A stretch of 64,000 nucleotides of DNA. It comes from DSVZ01 sp037439785. Its GTDB lineage: Bacteria; Verrucomicrobiota; Verrucomicrobiia; Limisphaerales; J093. The number at the start of each line of letters is the position of its first letter. Positions within the stretch are counted from its first letter, which is position 1. The position numbers were made by a program, and so were the translations under genes. Positions 37,800-46,376 of this stretch are shown one piece after another. The notes beneath the pieces were generated by a model that was not told the DNA's origin, made no database searches, and saw only the letters and a program-made list of their open reading frames with translations. Where the stretch lies: the NCBI GenBank assembly GCA_037439785.1, contig JBBIVJ010000006.1, positions 65,352 to 129,351 of the forward strand, given 5' to 3'.

Positions 37800-38501
37800 G
37801 TGGAAAGGGAGTCGAAATCTCTGAAAGAAGGTTGGTCAGCCGAGCTGTGTTATCGGGCGGCCTGGCTCCTGCCGTTGTATCGGGGGGGTCGCGAAACCGT
37901 GCAACGCCATTTGCGCCGATGGATGGTGCTCAGGGAGGGCGGACCCGCCTGGTCGGGCTCGATCCGGCGGCTGCTTCAACAGGACTACGGGCTGGAGATC
38001 GGCGCCTACAGCTACTGGCCGTGGCGCGGAAAACCCTCGGTGTTGCACCGGGGCACCCGAATCGGCCGTTACTGCTGGGTGGCCGATACGGTACGCACGT
38101 TCACACGGAACCATCCATTCGATCGGTTGTCCACACACGGATTCTTTTACAATCCCGAGCTGGGCAAGGTGTCCGGCCTTCCTCTGTGCTTTGGGACCTT
38201 GGAGATTGCGCACGGGGCTTGGCTGGGCCACGGGGTGATTGTGGTGCCCCCAGCGAAACGCATTGGCATTGGTGCGGTCGTCCGGCCGGGTTCGGTGGTC
38301 TGCATGGACGTGCCAGATTACGCGATTGTCAGCGGTTTCCCCGCGCGCGTCGTGGGCTGGGGTGTACCGCGGGAAGACATTCAGAGCCTGTTGGCCAGTC
38401 GCTGGTGGGAACGGACCCCGCGCGAACTCCAGCGGATGCCGGGGCCGTATTCATGGCTCATGACCGATCCTGAAGGTGTGCCCGAGATGCGCGCCCGTTG
38501 A
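37800..38501 (+). CDS. Hexapeptide acyltransferase (CatB-like) 3
   Basis: 233 residues from a GTG start eight bases after the previous stop; no in-frame ATG lies upstream. LREGGPAWSGSIRRLLQQDY and TRIGRYCWVADTVRTFTRNH mirror the two related genes. The His in FTRNHPF and the following HGFFYNPELGKVSG are typical, and AHGAWLGHGVIVVPPAKRIG and AIVSGFPARVVGW form the beta-helix. The sugar substrate is unknown. The tail of about 25 residues after the helix is variable. Confidence 0.8.
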   Translation: MERESKSLKEGWSAELCYRAAWLLPLYRGGRETVQRHLRRWMVLREGGPAWSGSIRRLLQQDYGLEIGAYSYWPWRGKPSVLHRGTRIGRYCWVADTVRTFTRNHPFDRLSTHGFFYNPELGKVSGLPLCFGTLEIAHGAWLGHGVIVVPPAKRIGIGAVVRPGSVVCMDVPDYAIVSGFPARVVGWGVPREDIQSLLASRWWERTPRELQRMPGPYSWLMTDPEGVPEMRAR

Positions 38502-38506
38502 CACCC

Positions 38507-39661
38507 ATGGCCAGCCTTGTGATCGCGGCCGATGTCTGTCCCATCGGCGTGAACCGTCCCTTCTTCGCATCGGGAGATGTCGAGACTCTGTTTCACGATT
38601 TGTTGCCGCAGTTTGAGGCGGCGGATCTGGTCGTGGCGAATCTCGAGTGCCCGCTCATCGAACGACCATCGCCCATCCGCAAGACCGGACCGGTATTCGA
38701 TGCGCCGACCGTCTGTGCTGCAACTCTGCGCCGGGCGGGGATCGATCTGCTGGCCCTGGCCAATAATCACATCCTGGACCATGGCGTCGCCGGCTTGCTC
38801 AGCACGCTCCAGGCATGCCGGAACGCAGGGATTGCAACCGTCGGTGCGGGCGAAAACCTTGCCGAGGCGTCGCAACCGTACGTGTGTGAACTCCGGGGAC
38901 TGCGCGTGGCCATTCTGGCGATGGCGGAGCGGGAGTTTTCCATCGCCGGGCCCCGGGCACCCGGTACCAACCCCGTGGACCTGATCTCGTTGGTGCGCAC
39001 CGTTCGAGATCAGGGAGGAGCTTGGGATCACTGGATCGTCTTGTACCATGGTGCTGCGGAGTTTCAACCCGTCACGCCCCGCGTTCAGCGTTTCTGTCGC
39101 TTCCTGGTCGAGTTGGGCGCGAGCGCGGTCATCGTGCAGCATCCGCACGCCCTGGGTGGCTGGGAGCAGTACCGCCACGGCTATATCGTATATGGCCAGG
39201 GTGCCCTCCTCATGGACGAGGAGATCTACCGGGACAAGCCGGGGTTTCACGAGGGTTTTTTGGTCAGGCTGGAACTGGGGGCGGAGCGGCAGGTAGCGAT
39301 GGAGTGCGTCCCGTTCCGACAATCAAAGCCGCCCCCGGGCGCGCACCTCTTGGGAGCTGCCGAAACTGCTGCCAGGCGGGAGCGGATGGAGCGGCGCAAT
39401 GCCCAGGTGGCGGACCCTGCCTTTGTGGAGGCAGAATGGCTCCAGTTCTGCCAGGCCGCTCGGCACGATGCCCTGAGCAACGTTCTCGGTCATGGCCGCC
39501 TCCTCAGCCGTCTGAATCGAAAAGGTTGGCTCGAACGTTACTGGATCGGCGAGAAGCGCCTCCGCAGCGTACGGAACATGGTGCTGTGTGAGACGCATCG
39601 GGAATTGCTGCAGACCGTATTCGACCACTGGTGGTTTCGGCCCGGAGGAACGCCCGTGTGA
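38507..39661 (+). CDS. CapA-family metallophosphatase-like protein
   Basis: 384 residues. SLVIAADVCPIGVNRPFFAS, ADLVVANLECPLIE, LLALANNHILDHGVAGL and VIVQHPHALGGWEQYRHG match the CapA fold (calcineurin-like), known from poly-gamma-glutamate capsule synthesis. ATG at 38507 follows the previous stop closely. CapA proteins in exopolysaccharide loci are generally of unclear biochemical role; amide-ligase partner or phosphatase roles have been discussed. No signal peptide is seen. Confidence 0.83.
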   Translation: MASLVIAADVCPIGVNRPFFASGDVETLFHDLLPQFEAADLVVANLECPLIERPSPIRKTGPVFDAPTVCAATLRRAGIDLLALANNHILDHGVAGLLSTLQACRNAGIATVGAGENLAEASQPYVCELRGLRVAILAMAEREFSIAGPRAPGTNPVDLISLVRTVRDQGGAWDHWIVLYHGAAEFQPVTPRVQRFCRFLVELGASAVIVQHPHALGGWEQYRHGYIVYGQGALLMDEEIYRDKPGFHEGFLVRLELGAERQVAMECVPFRQSKPPPGAHLLGAAETAARRERMERRNAQVADPAFVEAEWLQFCQAARHDALSNVLGHGRLLSRLNRKGWLERYWIGEKRLRSVRNMVLCETHRELLQTVFDHWWFRPGGTPV

Positions 39662-39736
39662 ATGCTGGCAGGCAGGGCATCTTGTGGCTGCAGGAGGCTG
39701 GTGTCTTGTAATACTGCAGAGGGCCAGCGGTCTGTC

Positions 39737-41101
39737 ATGGTTCGAGCTGGTTTTACCTTGACTGTGCGCATTGGAATCATGGGAACGCCGGTGAGCTCCG
39801 GCAACCGCGGTGTGATGGCACTGGGGGCGTCCCTGGTTCGACTCTGCAGGGAGGCCGGCGCCCACCAGATCGCGATGTTCGTGGGGCATCACCAGCCGAG
39901 CGAGGCGGTGTACTCCGTAGGTGGTCAAAACCTCCGGGTGCGCGTGGTCAACTACCGGCTTTCACCCCGAGCACGCCCGTGCGAGCACCTGGCCTGGATT
40001 GTTTTGGCTTGTCTGGGCTACCGCTGTATTCCCCTGAAGAGAATGCGGCGTTGGTTGAGTCGGCACACCCCCTGGATCGCGGAATTGGAACGGACGGCCT
40101 TCGTCGGGGACATTCGTGGCGGCGACAGTTTCAGCGATCTTTACGGTTGGCGGCGGTTCGTTTTGGGTTTCCTGGCGACCTGGTCGGTGCTTCTGGTAAA
40201 GGGCCGGGTCGTTTATTTTCCGCAAACCTACGGTCCCTACCAGCGACGTTGGACCGCGTGGCTGGCTGGATACCTTTTGCGGCGCTCACGGGTGATCGTG
40301 GCGCGCGACCGGGAAAGCCAACGGGTCGCTCAAGAATTGGTGGGAGATACAACGTCGGTGTGGCTGAGTCCCGACGTCGCCTTTGCCCTGGAGGCTTGCG
40401 TGCCGGCCGGCATCGAGACCGATCCGCCACTCCCGGCCAATGCCGATTCGATTGTTGTTCGAGGAGTGAAGCCGATCGGGGTCAACGTGAATGGATTGAT
40501 GTACACCGGCGGTTACACGCAGGCCAACATGTTCGGATTGGAACTGAATTATGCGCAGCTCATGCCGGGGCTGATCGAGGCTCTGCTGCGAGAACACGAG
40601 GGGGAGCTGTGGTTGATTCCCCACACATACGCCCCGCCAGAGAGCGTGGAGAGCGACCCGGAGGTATGCCTCCGGGTTCGGGCTGCGCTTCCGCCGTCGT
40701 TACAGGCTCGGGTCCGCATTGTCACCGGCGAATACGATTGCGACGAGATTAAAGGCGTCATCGGCCAGTGCGATTTCTTCCTCGGATCGCGCATGCATGC
40801 GTGCATCGCCGCCCTGTCTCAGGGAATCCCCACCGTGGGGATCGCCTACAGCCGGAAGTTCGAGGGCGTGTTCGAGTCGGTGGGCGTCCGGGACTGGGTG
40901 ATCGATGGCCGGCATACCTCCAACGAGGAAGCGATCAGGCGGGCTTTGGAGTTGTATCGTCAACGGGAAGGTGTGCGGGAACGAATCGCCCGAGAAGCCG
41001 AGGAAGCCCCAGCACGCCTCCGGGAGGTGTTCGCCGAACTGGTCCGCGTGGCGTTCCCGGAAGACCAGCGTCAGTCGAAAGAGTCCGTGGTTCGCTGCTG
41101 A
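39737..41101 (+). CDS. Polysaccharide pyruvyl transferase family protein
   Basis: 454 residues. IGIMGTPVSSGNRGVMALGA is the N-terminal nucleotide-fold motif, FVGDIRGGDSFSDLYG and VVYFPQTYGPYQRRW follow, and the C-terminal FFLGSRMHACIAALSQGIPT with VGIAYSRKFEGVFE is diagnostic (WcaK/CsaB/AmsJ type). It should transfer a pyruvate ketal from phosphoenolpyruvate to a sugar of the repeat unit, adding negative charge. The FrhB-like gene that follows is often found next to such transferases. An in-frame start at 39662 is less likely. Confidence 0.88.
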   Translation: MVRAGFTLTVRIGIMGTPVSSGNRGVMALGASLVRLCREAGAHQIAMFVGHHQPSEAVYSVGGQNLRVRVVNYRLSPRARPCEHLAWIVLACLGYRCIPLKRMRRWLSRHTPWIAELERTAFVGDIRGGDSFSDLYGWRRFVLGFLATWSVLLVKGRVVYFPQTYGPYQRRWTAWLAGYLLRRSRVIVARDRESQRVAQELVGDTTSVWLSPDVAFALEACVPAGIETDPPLPANADSIVVRGVKPIGVNVNGLMYTGGYTQANMFGLELNYAQLMPGLIEALLREHEGELWLIPHTYAPPESVESDPEVCLRVRAALPPSLQARVRIVTGEYDCDEIKGVIGQCDFFLGSRMHACIAALSQGIPTVGIAYSRKFEGVFESVGVRDWVIDGRHTSNEEAIRRALELYRQREGVRERIAREAEEAPARLREVFAELVRVAFPEDQRQSKESVVRC

Positions 41102-41162
41102 GGAGGCCGCCAAAGGAACGTATGGACGTGAGTGTGCGGGATCTGATCGGGGCTGCGTACTT

Positions 41163-42505
41163 GTGAAGGTCATCGAGGATAACTCGGATGTAGTGAAGTG
41201 GCGGTCGTGTTTGGGCTGCGGCGCGTGCACCGCGTTCCGGCCGGAGATTCATTTGTACGATTACTTGGATGAAGGATTCGGCCGGCGTATGCGGGTGTCT
41301 CCACCGGAGTCCTACGGCAAGCGCTCGAGGTGTGTCCTGTCGCGGGGCTCGAAGCACTTCGGGAAACCAAGGAGTGTGACAGCACCTTGCTGCCGGAGTT
41401 CGGACCTGTGCTTGAGATCTGGGAGGGCCATGCAACGGACCCAGAAATCCGGTATCGTGGTTCTTCGGGTGGTGTGCTGACGGCGCTCTTGCTCTACTGT
41501 TTGGAACGACTGGGTTGGCACGGCGTCCTGCACACCGGAGCCGACCCGGAGGAGCCCTTGCGAAATCGGACCCGGCTCAGTCGAACCCGCGCCGAACTGT
41601 TGGCCGCCACCGGTTCCCGCTATTCGCCGGCGTCCATGTGCGATGGGCTGGGTCTGGTGGCGGGTGCCCCTGGCCCCTGCGTGGTGGTGGGGAAACCCGT
41701 CGAGGTTGCCGCTGCTCGGACAGCTACCCGGGTCTGGCCTGACCTCGAGCGTAACCTTGGGGTTCTGCTTTCCTTCTGCTGCGCCGAAACCCCAAGCACC
41801 CGAGGAACCTTGGACCTGGTGCTCCGACTCGGGCTTCAGCACGAGGAAGTGAAGCAACTCCGATACCGCGGGCTGGGATGGCCAGGCTCGTTCGCAGTTT
41901 GGCGCGACGACACCAACCTGCCCGCCGCCCAGATGACCTGCCGCGAAAGCTGGGGCTTTCTTCAGGCATACCGTCCCTGGGCCACGCGCATTTGGCCAGA
42001 TGGTACCGGCGAGTTGGCTGACATCAGCTGCGGAGATCCTTGGTACGACGAGCCCGACGGACGAAACCCGGGCTTTTCTCTGGTCGTGGTTCGCACAGCT
42101 CTTAGCCGCGAGATTGTACACGGCGCCATGGAGGCAGGCTATCTCGAGCTGCGCCCGGCCGAAGCATGGAAACTCCGCGAATCCCAGGCAGGACTGGCTC
42201 GCAAGAAGGGTGAAGTCTGGAGTCAGCTCTTGGTCCAGCGCCTGTTCGGACTTCCGGTGCCCGATTTCCGGGGTTGGAACCTCTTCGGCTGCTGGCTGCG
42301 CCTGCCGTTCAGGGATAAACTGCGTTCGCCCCTTGGAACCGCGCGGCGAATCCTCGCCCGTACGCTCTGGCGCCCCTGGGTCCCTGCCCCCGGCCAAGGC
42401 GTTCCCGTGAAGAAGGCATGCTACGCTGCAGAGTTATTCAATGGAGCAGACGCAGCCTCGAACCGGGCGCAAGGTTCGCCTCCAGCGGGAGTTTGCACGG
42501 CGTGA
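41163..42505 (+). pseudogene. Frameshifted FrhB-like (F420 hydrogenase beta-type) iron-sulfur oxidoreductase
   Basis: From a GTG at 41163 the N-terminus reads VVKWRSCLGCGACTAFRPEI, a 4Fe-4S ferredoxin-type motif, then DYLDEGFGRRMRV. The rest lies in another frame: ALEVCPVAGLEALRE, EIWEGHATDPEIRYRGSSGG, LLLYCLERLGWHGVLHTGAD, TRGTLDLVLRLG, RYRGLGWPGSFAVW, ESWGFLQAYRPW and DISCGDPWYDE, the FrhB C-terminal domain. The junction falls between 41290 and 41325; one added G near 41306 would give SPPGVLRQALEVCP. Family members in polysaccharide loci are thought to be redox or carbohydrate-modifying enzymes; role here unknown. Repaired length is about 447 residues. Confidence 0.72.
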
Positions 42506-42721
42506 ACGGGTGACTCATCCAGACGCCCGAGCTGGGTGCGTAAGGCCAGAGCGCGAAGCTAGCTCGCCGGCCTTTTCTAGTGACCAGGAAGTGGGTTCCA
42601 TGGTCCAACCCCGCGGGGAGGGTTATGCTGCGGGCTTTGTCCGACGTCGGCCTAGGGTTTCGGCTTTGATTATGCGCTCCGAACCAGAGAGGCCGGGGCG
42701 GCCAGTAGATGCTCCGCTAAC

Positions 42722-42817
42722 TGGCTGTTGAAAAGCGATTTTCTCAAGAACCAGCGCCTTGAAAATCAACCACTTGCGCGGTCGCCTTTCACAGATGTGG
42801 CCATTTTTCAACAGCCT
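42722..42817. mobile_element. MITE-like element with 6-bp target duplication
   Basis: The inverted ends are TGGCTGTTGAAAA at 42722-42734 and TTTTTCAACAGCCT at 42804-42817, sharing GGCTGTTGAAAA as a 12-bp perfect repeat. The sequence GCTAAC lies immediately outside both ends (42716-42721 and 42818-42823), as expected for a 6-bp target duplication. The 96-bp interior has no gene. This is a non-autonomous miniature element mobilised by an unknown transposase that is not in the window. Confidence 0.75.
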
Positions 42818-43126
42818 GCTAACGTGCCAATCACCGCGTCGTGTTGGTGCACGAGCCGCGTTTCCGGCACGATCCGCCGCGACCACGATTACCGTCCAGG
42901 CCTGCCCGGCCGGCGCGTCCTGCACCGAGTTCATGCCGGGTGAAGCGTTGTTGGTCGAAGCCGTCGCGTGCGGCGGGCGCGGCAGCGGGCGTGGCGAGTT
43001 TGGTGGGCTGGGAGGCGGTTGTCGTCTTTGCGAAATAGGGGTTCAGGACTCTTCGTCCGGGTTCCAGCCGAATTCTAAGCTTTGACCTGCAATGACTTGG
43101 CTCCTGAAACATCTGGCCAAGGTTGG

Positions 43127-43143
43127 CGGAGCGCAGGTTGCAA
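43127..43143 (+). promoter_or_regulatory. Possible sigma-54 promoter of the PEP-CTERM gene
   Basis: CGGAGCGCAGGTTGCAA contains GG and GC separated by exactly ten bases and a good TTGCA -12 element; the -24 element (CGGAGCG against TGGCACG) is poor. The predicted start is about 60 bases before the ATG at 43213. An overlapping TTGACA at 43150 and TATAAA at 43169 are only 13 bases apart. The PrsR-like sigma-54 activator at 55481 makes the site worth testing; chance matches are common. Confidence 0.25.
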
Positions 43144-43212
43144 ATGAACTTGACAACGTTAATTTGCTTATAAATTAATTGACTCAACAAATCACTACAA
43201 ATCCGCAAAGTC

Positions 43213-44037
43213 ATGAAAATGCCAGTTAGTGTGTTCCGGTCAGGAATCCTGTTGCTGCTTGGCCTGCCAGCATGGGCTCAGTTGAGTTACGACCAGATTG
43301 GGGCGATTTATTCCCAAAACTTTGACAGCCTTACGGCGAACGGCACAGCCATCTCATGGGTCAATGGTACAACCTTGCCTGGCTGGTACTTGTATCGTCA
43401 GCCTGCCCCGGGAACCGATCTGACCAGCTATGCGGCCGGTAACGGTTCAAGCAGTACGGGCAGTTTTTACAGCTTTGGCGCCACCGGCAGCAATGAGCGT
43501 GCCCTGGGAGGGGTGGGGTCAGGGGGAGCCTACTTCGGCAGTCCGACCACTGGTACGGTTGCGGGCTGGATCGCAGTGGGTTTAGTCAACAATACCGGGC
43601 AAACCTTGAAACACTTGGCGGTGGCCTATGATGGCGAGCAGTGGAGGAACAGCGGCGAGGCCAGTGCGCAGAGCATGCGGTTTGAGTACGGTTGGGGTAC
43701 CAGCTTTAATACGGTTGGGACTTGGACGGCCCCCGGTGCAACATTTGATTGGTCGTCGCCGATCACTGGCGGCACGGCGGGTTCTGTGGATGGAAATACA
43801 ACCGGGCGTCTCGCGGGACGCGGTGGATTCCTGAGTGCCGTTTTATGGAATCCGGGAGAAACCCTCTGGATGCGTTGGCTCGAGGTTAATGACCCGGGCA
43901 ACGATCATGGGCTGGCGATTGACAACTTTTCCTTCCGGGCCATGGTTCCTGAACCGGCAACTGTTGGCGTGTGGACTGGACTGGGCTTGATGGTATTAGC
44001 ATTATTGCGGCGCACTACAGGAAGCAGGGCTGGTTGA
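43213..44037 (+). CDS. PEP-CTERM secreted protein
   Basis: 274 residues: signal peptide (GILLLLGLPAWA), a secreted beta-rich domain, and a C-terminal sorting signal VPEP-ATVGVWTGLGLMVLALL followed by RR, the canonical PEP-CTERM arrangement recognised by exosortases. The main domain shows SQNFDSL, YSFGATGSNERALGG, AYDGEQWRNSGEAS, ETLWMRWLEVNDPGNDHGLA and AIDNFSF. The protein from 47760 has the same domain but a VPDGG tag, so the passenger is shared and the tags differ. Likely exported, cut and surface-attached. GC of the gene is visibly lower than that of the polysaccharide genes. Confidence 0.9.
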   Translation: MKMPVSVFRSGILLLLGLPAWAQLSYDQIGAIYSQNFDSLTANGTAISWVNGTTLPGWYLYRQPAPGTDLTSYAAGNGSSSTGSFYSFGATGSNERALGGVGSGGAYFGSPTTGTVAGWIAVGLVNNTGQTLKHLAVAYDGEQWRNSGEASAQSMRFEYGWGTSFNTVGTWTAPGATFDWSSPITGGTAGSVDGNTTGRLAGRGGFLSAVLWNPGETLWMRWLEVNDPGNDHGLAIDNFSFRAMVPEPATVGVWTGLGLMVLALLRRTTGSRAG

Positions 44038-44292
44038 GTAATCAAGCCGCTGGTCGGAACCTGTCCCGAGATGAGTGCAGCCCAGGGAAGTGGTTTGTAT
44101 TGACTGCAAGCAGACTGTTTAGAGAAGACCCGTAAGTAAGCAGCCGAGGTTGCCTGTGCATGGCAGTTGGAACTGTACATTCACACGTGGAATGCTAACC
44201 GCGAGCGGGCTACCGGACCTCCGTTTCAGTGGCTCGGCGTGCATCTTTTTGGGCCAAACGTTTCAGATCACGCACGGTGACACACCCACGCC

Positions 44293-45228
44293 ATGCTCTC
44301 CCGTCACCCATTGGAGAACGGTGGTATCTCCGACGACTCGGTAATTAGGTGTGGCGATTGGCAGCTCCAGCCGATGAGCCCCACCGAGCACGCAGCCTAC
44401 GAAAGGGCCACGGGAGCTGTGATTGCGGAGGCAGGCGGAGTTTTCTGGCGACGGGTAAGGCCCTTTTTCTATCGTCCCTTGTTGCCATTTCTGCCCCTGG
44501 ACATTTCCACAGTCCAGCCTCCCCTTGCGGCCCACTGGGGGGGGTGGCAATGCGTGGTGACCGATCCTAGGGGGGCGAACAGTTCTGTGGCATTTCTGAT
44601 GTTCCAGAACAGTGAGACTTACTGTCTTGGCGTGCTTGGAAAGAAGCGGCGCTGGGAAACCCGGACAGCGATGCGTTTTTTCTCGGTGCGTCCCTTGGCT
44701 CGTGCAGAGGAACTTTTTCCCGCGCACGAGTTCTTCGTGGAGTTTCAGCGACGCACGGGGTACAGGTATCGTGACGATCGAGTGGATCCCCAGCGATTTA
44801 CTGTATGGGCCGGCGATGTTTTCCGACATCCCAAGGTGATGGTACTTGGTGCCTTTGACGGCCCGTGTCTCCAAGCCGTGGGGATCGTGCACCGCGTGGG
44901 GGACACCATGATTTATTCGACGTTTTTTGCCGGAGGGGAGGCGCTGCGGCGCCATGTGGCCAGCCTGATGCTCCATGTCGTGCGCTCGCTGGCGGCGGCA
45001 CAGCCGGATGTACGGCTAATCTATGTTGGAATGAAGAAGTGGGGGGGCGACGCCAGCGTGGACGATTTTTACCTTCAGCGTGGCGCAGAGGTGGTAACGC
45101 GACCTGCTTATGCAAGTGTGCATCCTGTAATTGGCTGGTGTTTGAGGCGATTCCGGCCAGACTTGATGCAGCGCATCCTGGGAGTGTCGCCGTCTGCTGT
45201 CAGACCCGCTGAAACGTCTGTGGGGTAA
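44293..45228 (+). CDS. Divergent GNAT/BioF2-like protein
   Basis: 311 residues, weakly recognisable. HFFSV-like central strands (RFFSVRPLARAEELFPAHEF), then VGIVHRVGDTMIYSTFFAGG and MLHVVRSLAAAQPDVRLIYV resemble the second GNAT-type domain of BioF2-like acyltransferases, and DDFYLQRGAEVVTRPAY ends the domain. The neighbour at 45312 is a clearer FemAB protein. The substrate is unknown, and a plain hypothetical protein is a fair alternative. The 255 bases before it (44038-44292) show nothing. Confidence 0.5.
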   Translation: MLSRHPLENGGISDDSVIRCGDWQLQPMSPTEHAAYERATGAVIAEAGGVFWRRVRPFFYRPLLPFLPLDISTVQPPLAAHWGGWQCVVTDPRGANSSVAFLMFQNSETYCLGVLGKKRRWETRTAMRFFSVRPLARAEELFPAHEFFVEFQRRTGYRYRDDRVDPQRFTVWAGDVFRHPKVMVLGAFDGPCLQAVGIVHRVGDTMIYSTFFAGGEALRRHVASLMLHVVRSLAAAQPDVRLIYVGMKKWGGDASVDDFYLQRGAEVVTRPAYASVHPVIGWCLRRFRPDLMQRILGVSPSAVRPAETSVG

Positions 45229-45311
45229 GGTGAAATGCCCCTCGGGGAGAGCCGCACGCCCGCGCGGTAAGTTCCCCCAGCCGGCCACGGACGCTTGGGG
45301 ATTTATCTGCA

Positions 45312-46376
45312 TTGAACACGCCCCGGTATACTCCAGATGCAGAAGCCAGGTGTTGGGACAATTATCTGCTGGGTAGCCCACGCGGCCAGTACCAGCAGTC
45401 GTCGAGGTGGGCATGGGTTAAAGCAGGTGAGGGATGGGATGCCCGGATCAAGACCTGGGGGAAGGCTGGCGATATCGTAGGAGGGTTCCAGTTGCTGATT
45501 CGCTCCACCCGGTGGGGTCGGATTGGATTCATCAACAAGGGACCGGTTCTGGCGCAGGAGACGGTGGAGTCGATTCAGGAAGCTCTCTGGCACGCAATGG
45601 AGCTTGTGCGTGCGGAGCGCCTGTGTGCCCTGATCCTGCAGCCACCGGATCACAGCCGGATACAACCACCTGATCTGAAAAGACTTGGGTTTTGTAGAGG
45701 GGCGGTTCCTGGGATCATTAACGCCACGCTGATTACCAGTTTGGAGGGTGGACCTGAGGCCATCCGAGCGCGGATGGGCCGGACGGCCCGGCGAGAGGCG
45801 CGGCGGGCGGTGGAGTATGGTGTTCAGATCGTGGAGGGGGGTCGCTCTGATCTTCCCTGCTTTTTCGAGTTGATGTGCCATACCTGTCGTCGCCAAGGGG
45901 TGGTACCAAATCCGGCACGGGTGGAGTCGCTGTACCGGCGTTGGGATGCCTTCGGACCTGACATTCGATTGATGTTAGCCGCGATGAGGGGAGAGGCTGT
46001 GGCAGGGTTGCTCCTGCTCAAGTTCGGAACCCGCTGCACCTTCGAGAAAAAAGGTTGGAACGAGAAGCACTACGCAGCTCATCCCAACACGCTGCTCAAC
46101 GTCGAGGCTTTATTTCGTGCGGCTGCTTGGGGGTGTAGCAGCGTGGATTACTGTGCGATGGACCGGGCTCTGGCCGAGCGGATGCTTCGAGGCGAGAACG
46201 TGGAGCAAGAATTGGCAGCAACACGCCATGCTTTCAACATCCGGCTCGGGGCCAAGCCGAAGCTCTTGCCTCCGGCTCAGGCGCTTGTGTTTAGCACGTG
46301 GCAGAAGTGGTTGTTGGACTGGGGGCTGGGAAAGTCCAAAGTGGCAGGCAGATTGATGCGCAAAGTCGCTCCGTGA
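45312..46376 (+). CDS. FemAB-like aminoacyl transferase
   Basis: 354 residues from a TTG start; no in-frame ATG lies nearby upstream, and ATGs inside would cut conserved sequence. GSPRGQYQQSSRWAWVKAGE is the FemAB N-terminal motif, RIGFINKGPVLAQETVES and RMGRTARREARRAVEYGVQI are the central ones, and FEKKGWNEKHYAAHPNTLLN and AAAWGCSSVDYCAMDRA are the C-terminal ones. Transfer of an amino acid to a lipid-linked acceptor is inferred. The gene lies among the sorting-signal genes. Confidence 0.78.
   Translation: MNTPRYTPDAEARCWDNYLLGSPRGQYQQSSRWAWVKAGEGWDARIKTWGKAGDIVGGFQLLIRSTRWGRIGFINKGPVLAQETVESIQEALWHAMELVRAERLCALILQPPDHSRIQPPDLKRLGFCRGAVPGIINATLITSLEGGPEAIRARMGRTARREARRAVEYGVQIVEGGRSDLPCFFELMCHTCRRQGVVPNPARVESLYRRWDAFGPDIRLMLAAMRGEAVAGLLLLKFGTRCTFEKKGWNEKHYAAHPNTLLNVEALFRAAAWGCSSVDYCAMDRALAERMLRGENVEQELAATRHAFNIRLGAKPKLLPPAQALVFSTWQKWLLDWGLGKSKVAGRLMRKVAP

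Larger units (their letters stand above)
42506..43212 (+). other. Gap with a mini-transposon and a low-GC promoter zone
   Basis: No gene was recognised in 707 bases. It holds the 96-base inverted-repeat element at 42722-42817. A GC-rich stretch with short open frames in several phases (42830-43060) could be a decayed gene, but matches nothing I know. The last 80 bases are clearly AT-rich (CAACGTTAATTTGCTTATAA) and precede the sorting-signal gene at 43213. Confidence 0.5.

Noticed and set aside
42830..43060. Possible small gene or decayed transposase after the mini-transposon
   Set aside because: Open frames exist in several phases, but composition is shadow-like and no motif was recognised.
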